Source of the DNA: JAHDBG01 sp963922315
Lineage (GTDB): Bacteria; Pseudomonadota; Gammaproteobacteria; Chromatiales; Chromatiaceae
Assembly (NCBI GenBank): GCA_963922315.1
Contig: CAWUID010000028.1
Coordinates: 1-27,714, forward strand
DNA: 27,714 bases
Direction: 5' to 3'
The number at the start of each line of letters is the position of its first letter. Within the stretch, counting starts at the first letter, position 1. Positions 25,541-27,714 of this stretch are shown in pieces. The notes under the pieces are model-generated. The model saw only the letters and a list, made by a program, of their open reading frames with translations, did not search any database and had not been told where the DNA came from. The position numbers and the translations under genes were made by a program.

Positions 25541-26455
25541 CTATTTCGCGCTCAATCGTGTCACTTCTTCTACAGTTAATCCAGTCATCTCAGCAATCGC
25601 CGGAATGTCCATCACACCAGCAGCAATCAACTTCTTTGCTATCTCAATGCTGCGCCTCTGCCCGCCTCTTTTTTCACCTATCTTCTCACCTCGTCTTTCA
25701 CCTATCTTCTCACCTTTTTTCATACCAATAACATACGAAGATTCAAACAAGCTGGCCTGATAGTGCAGGTTATCCAGATATTTCTCATAAGCAAGACGAT
25801 CCTGCTCAGGCAATTTCAGAATATTGAGCTCCTGTCTGGCTTTCCTGATCCCTTTTGCTTTAAAGTTATCTTTTATTTCTTCATTCTTTAAAAAATATAT
25901 CCACTCATCCAGTGTGTCCTTAGCAACATCGTCGAAATTATTCACCTTTATCAGATAATATTCCGGAAATAATTCACATATCTGATCTTTTTTATACATT
26001 TCCTGCTGATCTTCTGATAATTGCAACGTATCCTGAACATGCAACCCTTTAAAACTGGTAAACCCATGATATACATAATCCTTACCCTGACCCAGATCAA
26101 AATACAGAATATTCACTGAAATGACCTTCACCACCTCTGCATAAGGGTCGCTCTCATTCAGATGTTCAGTAATCGCCTTTGATGTCGCAAACAGAATTCT
26201 TTGCAGATAATCAAACTCACGTTCGTATTGCACCTCAATAATAATGATCTCACCCTGCTGATTCTTAACCTTCAGATCAACCCGGTTAAACTTATTACTA
26301 TCATTTTGTTTGTTACTTTCGCTTTCCAGCACTTCAAGAATCTGAATCGTTTCTTTCAGCAGCTCACTCAGAAACCCTTCCAGAATCTCAAAGTTTGCCT
26401 TACTTCTTAATAACTTTTTCATCGCCCAATCAAAACTGATCAATTTTCGCCGCAT
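25541..26455 (-). CDS. Rpn-family PD-(D/E)XK nuclease / transposase-like protein, copy 2
   Basis: 304 residues. GAGGAGA (26462-26468) lies about seven bases before the ATG. It has the same architecture as copy 1: KLISFDWAMKKLLRSK start, D60 in NRVDLKV, E74 and Q76 in IIEVQYE, and a C-terminal LTVEEVTRLS helix. The linker has two GEKIGE(R/K)R units. Before the linker it differs from copy 3 at about 15-20 positions, so the two arose by a recent tandem duplication. Codon use is more AT-rich than the neighbouring operon. Confidence 0.88.
   Translation of the reverse strand: MRRKLISFDWAMKKLLRSKANFEILEGFLSELLKETIQILEVLESESNKQNDSNKFNRVDLKVKNQQGEIIIIEVQYEREFDYLQRILFATSKAITEHLNESDPYAEVVKVISVNILYFDLGQGKDYVYHGFTSFKGLHVQDTLQLSEDQQEMYKKDQICELFPEYYLIKVNNFDDVAKDTLDEWIYFLKNEEIKDNFKAKGIRKARQELNILKLPEQDRLAYEKYLDNLHYQASLFESSYVIGMKKGEKIGERRGEKIGEKRGGQRRSIEIAKKLIAAGVMDIPAIAEMTGLTVEEVTRLSAK
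25673..25714 (-). repeat. 24-bp tandem repeat in Rpn copy 2 linker
   Basis: The 18-base string TTCACCTATCTTCTCACC occurs twice, at 25673-25690 and 25697-25714, a 24-bp period encoding GEKIGERR and GEKIGEKR. Copy 3 lacks this expansion: its protein is 12 residues shorter at exactly this place and otherwise collinear. Confidence 0.85.
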
Positions 26456-26493
26456 GACTTATCTCCTCATACTACATATGCCTGACCAACAGG

Positions 26494-27372
26494 CTATTGC
26501 CTGCCCAATTTCTCAATTTCTCCCACAGTTAACCCGGTCATTTCAGCAATCATCAAAATATCCATCACACCAGAAGCAATCAGCTTTTTTGCTATTTCAA
26601 TACTACGTCTTTGCCCGCCTTTTTTCTCACCTTTTTTCATACCAATAACATACGAAGACTCAAACAGACTGGCCTGATAATGCAGGTTATCCAGATGTTT
26701 TTCGTAGGCAATACGATCCTGCTCAGGCAACTTCAAAATATTGAGCTCCTGCCTGGCCTTCCTGATCCCTTTTGCCTGAAAATCATCTTTTATTTCTTCA
26801 TTCTTTAAAAAATATATCCATTCATCCAATGTGTCTTTAGCAACATTATCGAAATTATTTACTTTTATCAGATAATATTCCGGAAATAACTCGCATACCT
26901 GACTTTTTTTATACATTTCCTGCTGATCTTCTGATAACTGCAATGTATCCTGAACATGCAATCCTTTAAAACTGGTGGAACCATGATACACATAATCCTT
27001 ACCCTGACCCAAGTCAAAATACAGAATATTCACTGAAATGACCTTCACCACCTCGGCATAAGGGTCACTCTCTTTCAGGTGTTCAGTAATCGCTTTTGAT
27101 GTCGCAAAAAGAATTCTTTGCAAATAATCAAACTCACGTTCGTATTGCACTTCAATAATAATGATTTCACCCTGCTGATTCTTAACCTTCAGATCAACCC
27201 GGTTAAACTTATCGTCATCATTTTGTTTGTTGCTTTCGCTTTCCAGCACTTCAAGAATCTGAATCATTTCTTTCAGCAGCTCACTCAGAAACCCCTCCAG
27301 AATCTCAAAGTTCGCTTTACTTCTCAATAACTTTTTCATCGCCCAGTCAAAACTGATCAGTTTCCGTATCAT
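26494..27372 (-). CDS. Rpn-family PD-(D/E)XK nuclease / transposase-like protein, copy 3
   Basis: 292 residues, ATG at 27372 with a purine-rich AGGGACAGG just upstream. Nuclease residues D60, E74 and Q76 are intact. The linker is a single MKKGEKKGGQRRS block, lacking the repeats of copy 2. The final dozen residues (VGEIEKLGRQ) differ from copy 2 (VEEVTRLSAK), showing divergence limited to the tail. It sits 38 bases upstream of copy 2 on the same strand, and 65 bases downstream of a vsr remnant. Confidence 0.88.
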   Translation of the reverse strand: MIRKLISFDWAMKKLLRSKANFEILEGFLSELLKEMIQILEVLESESNKQNDDDKFNRVDLKVKNQQGEIIIIEVQYEREFDYLQRILFATSKAITEHLKESDPYAEVVKVISVNILYFDLGQGKDYVYHGSTSFKGLHVQDTLQLSEDQQEMYKKSQVCELFPEYYLIKVNNFDNVAKDTLDEWIYFLKNEEIKDDFQAKGIRKARQELNILKLPEQDRIAYEKHLDNLHYQASLFESSYVIGMKKGEKKGGQRRSIEIAKKLIASGVMDILMIAEMTGLTVGEIEKLGRQ

Positions 27373-27437
27373 AACCTGTCCCTCTGTCTGTTTGAAGTTG
27401 CAACACTGCCCGTGACAAATACTGCGAATAACGTCAG

Positions 27438-27626
27438 CTATCCGGACTCAGTTGGCAACTTGGTTTCAGCAAAGCCTGTATCTGCATGCAGAAAGGCTTC
27501 CGTCTGCTCAGCAACCCGTTCCGGTGCTGCGTGTTTCCCCCGGAGAGCACATTCCCAGATCACCAGTACTCGCCAGGATTTTTCCCGCAACGCGACAATA
27601 TTGCGCTTATCTCTGCTAACTAGAGT
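27438..27626 (-). pseudogene. Remnant of a very short patch repair (Vsr) endonuclease
   Basis: An open frame running from 27626 to the TAG at 27440-27438 encodes, from about 27611, DKRNIVALREKSWRVLVIW followed by ECALRG. WRVLVIWECAL is the hallmark C-terminal motif of Vsr T:G mismatch endonucleases, and D(K/R)RN just before it also fits. An in-frame TAA precedes it and no start codon is available; the rest of the nuclease (the conserved FWHxH and PDL segments) is absent from the 88 bases further upstream in all three frames. It is therefore a 5'-truncated remnant. The remaining bases of 27373-27714 contain no gene that I can support. Confidence 0.75.
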
Positions 27627-27714
27627 TTAGAGCGAGCGGGTCTTCCCAAGCCTCGTTGCATGAGCTTGGTTTATGTCATGTAGCGTTGTTTTTCTGTTGT
27701 TTTACTTGGTTCGA

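Noticed and set aside
27412..27630. 72-residue plus-strand open frame at the right end
   Set aside because: It is opposite the vsr remnant, which has a recognisable motif; the plus-strand product has none.
27647..27670. Imperfect hairpin CCAAGCCTC...GAGCTTGG near the right edge
   Set aside because: Bulged stem with no T tract; it could be an element end, but too little sequence remains to judge.

Overview
The window reads as a chromosomal segment of a Gram-negative gammaproteobacterium with roughly balanced base composition. It carries Kdo and heptose genes for lipopolysaccharide (waaA, hldE), an LpxL-type lipid A acyltransferase, rpoZ, the yebC-ruvC-ruvA block and an orphan PilW minor pilin. 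Large STAND proteins with WD40 tails, repeated Rpn nucleases and several toxin-antitoxin pairs suggest a mobile-element-rich lineage such as Thiotrichales or Methylococcales; that placement is inference.

Left flank (1-5471): a very large minus-strand gene, open at the left window edge, encodes a TIR (or SEFIR)-NACHT ATPase-pentapeptide-WD40 protein, most likely an NLR-like (STAND) defence sensor. Diverging from it is the first of three Rpn-family PD-(D/E)XK nuclease genes. The spacer holds a candidate promoter overlapping an inverted repeat.

Plus-strand block (5551-13143): yebC, ruvC and ruvA, then a BrnT-like/CopG-like toxin-antitoxin pair where ruvB would usually follow. After that come pilW, sbcB (exonuclease I), an AsmA-family gene and a YgjP-type metallopeptidase gene. 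Most are separated by only a few bases or overlap.

Middle (13148-18287): rpoZ and a small membrane protein with an HExxH motif on minus, a lipid A acyltransferase on plus, then a RelB/RelE-like pair, rlmD (rumA) and an unrecognised 450-residue protein gene on minus. A candidate terminator lies between rlmD and the toxin-antitoxin pair. A MITE-like element of about 158 bp (18275-18432) sits just upstream of the unrecognised gene.

Minus-strand operon (25494-18500): phhB, pabB, an MCP-like gene, a CheA-derived/CheW-like gene, tadA, hldE and waaA are packed with overlaps or gaps of at most 5 bases. It mixes folate, chemosensory, tRNA-editing and LPS inner-core functions. The CheW-like gene carries two in-frame palindromic repeat insertions.

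Right flank (25541-27714): two nearly identical Rpn genes in tandem, followed by a truncated remnant of a Vsr mismatch endonuclease. The first Rpn gene is on the opposite strand to these two, so about 20 kb of housekeeping genes lies between inverted homologous copies. The most interesting items are the TIR-NACHT-WD40 gene, the in-frame palindromes, the Rpn set, the MITE-like element and the small HExxH protein.
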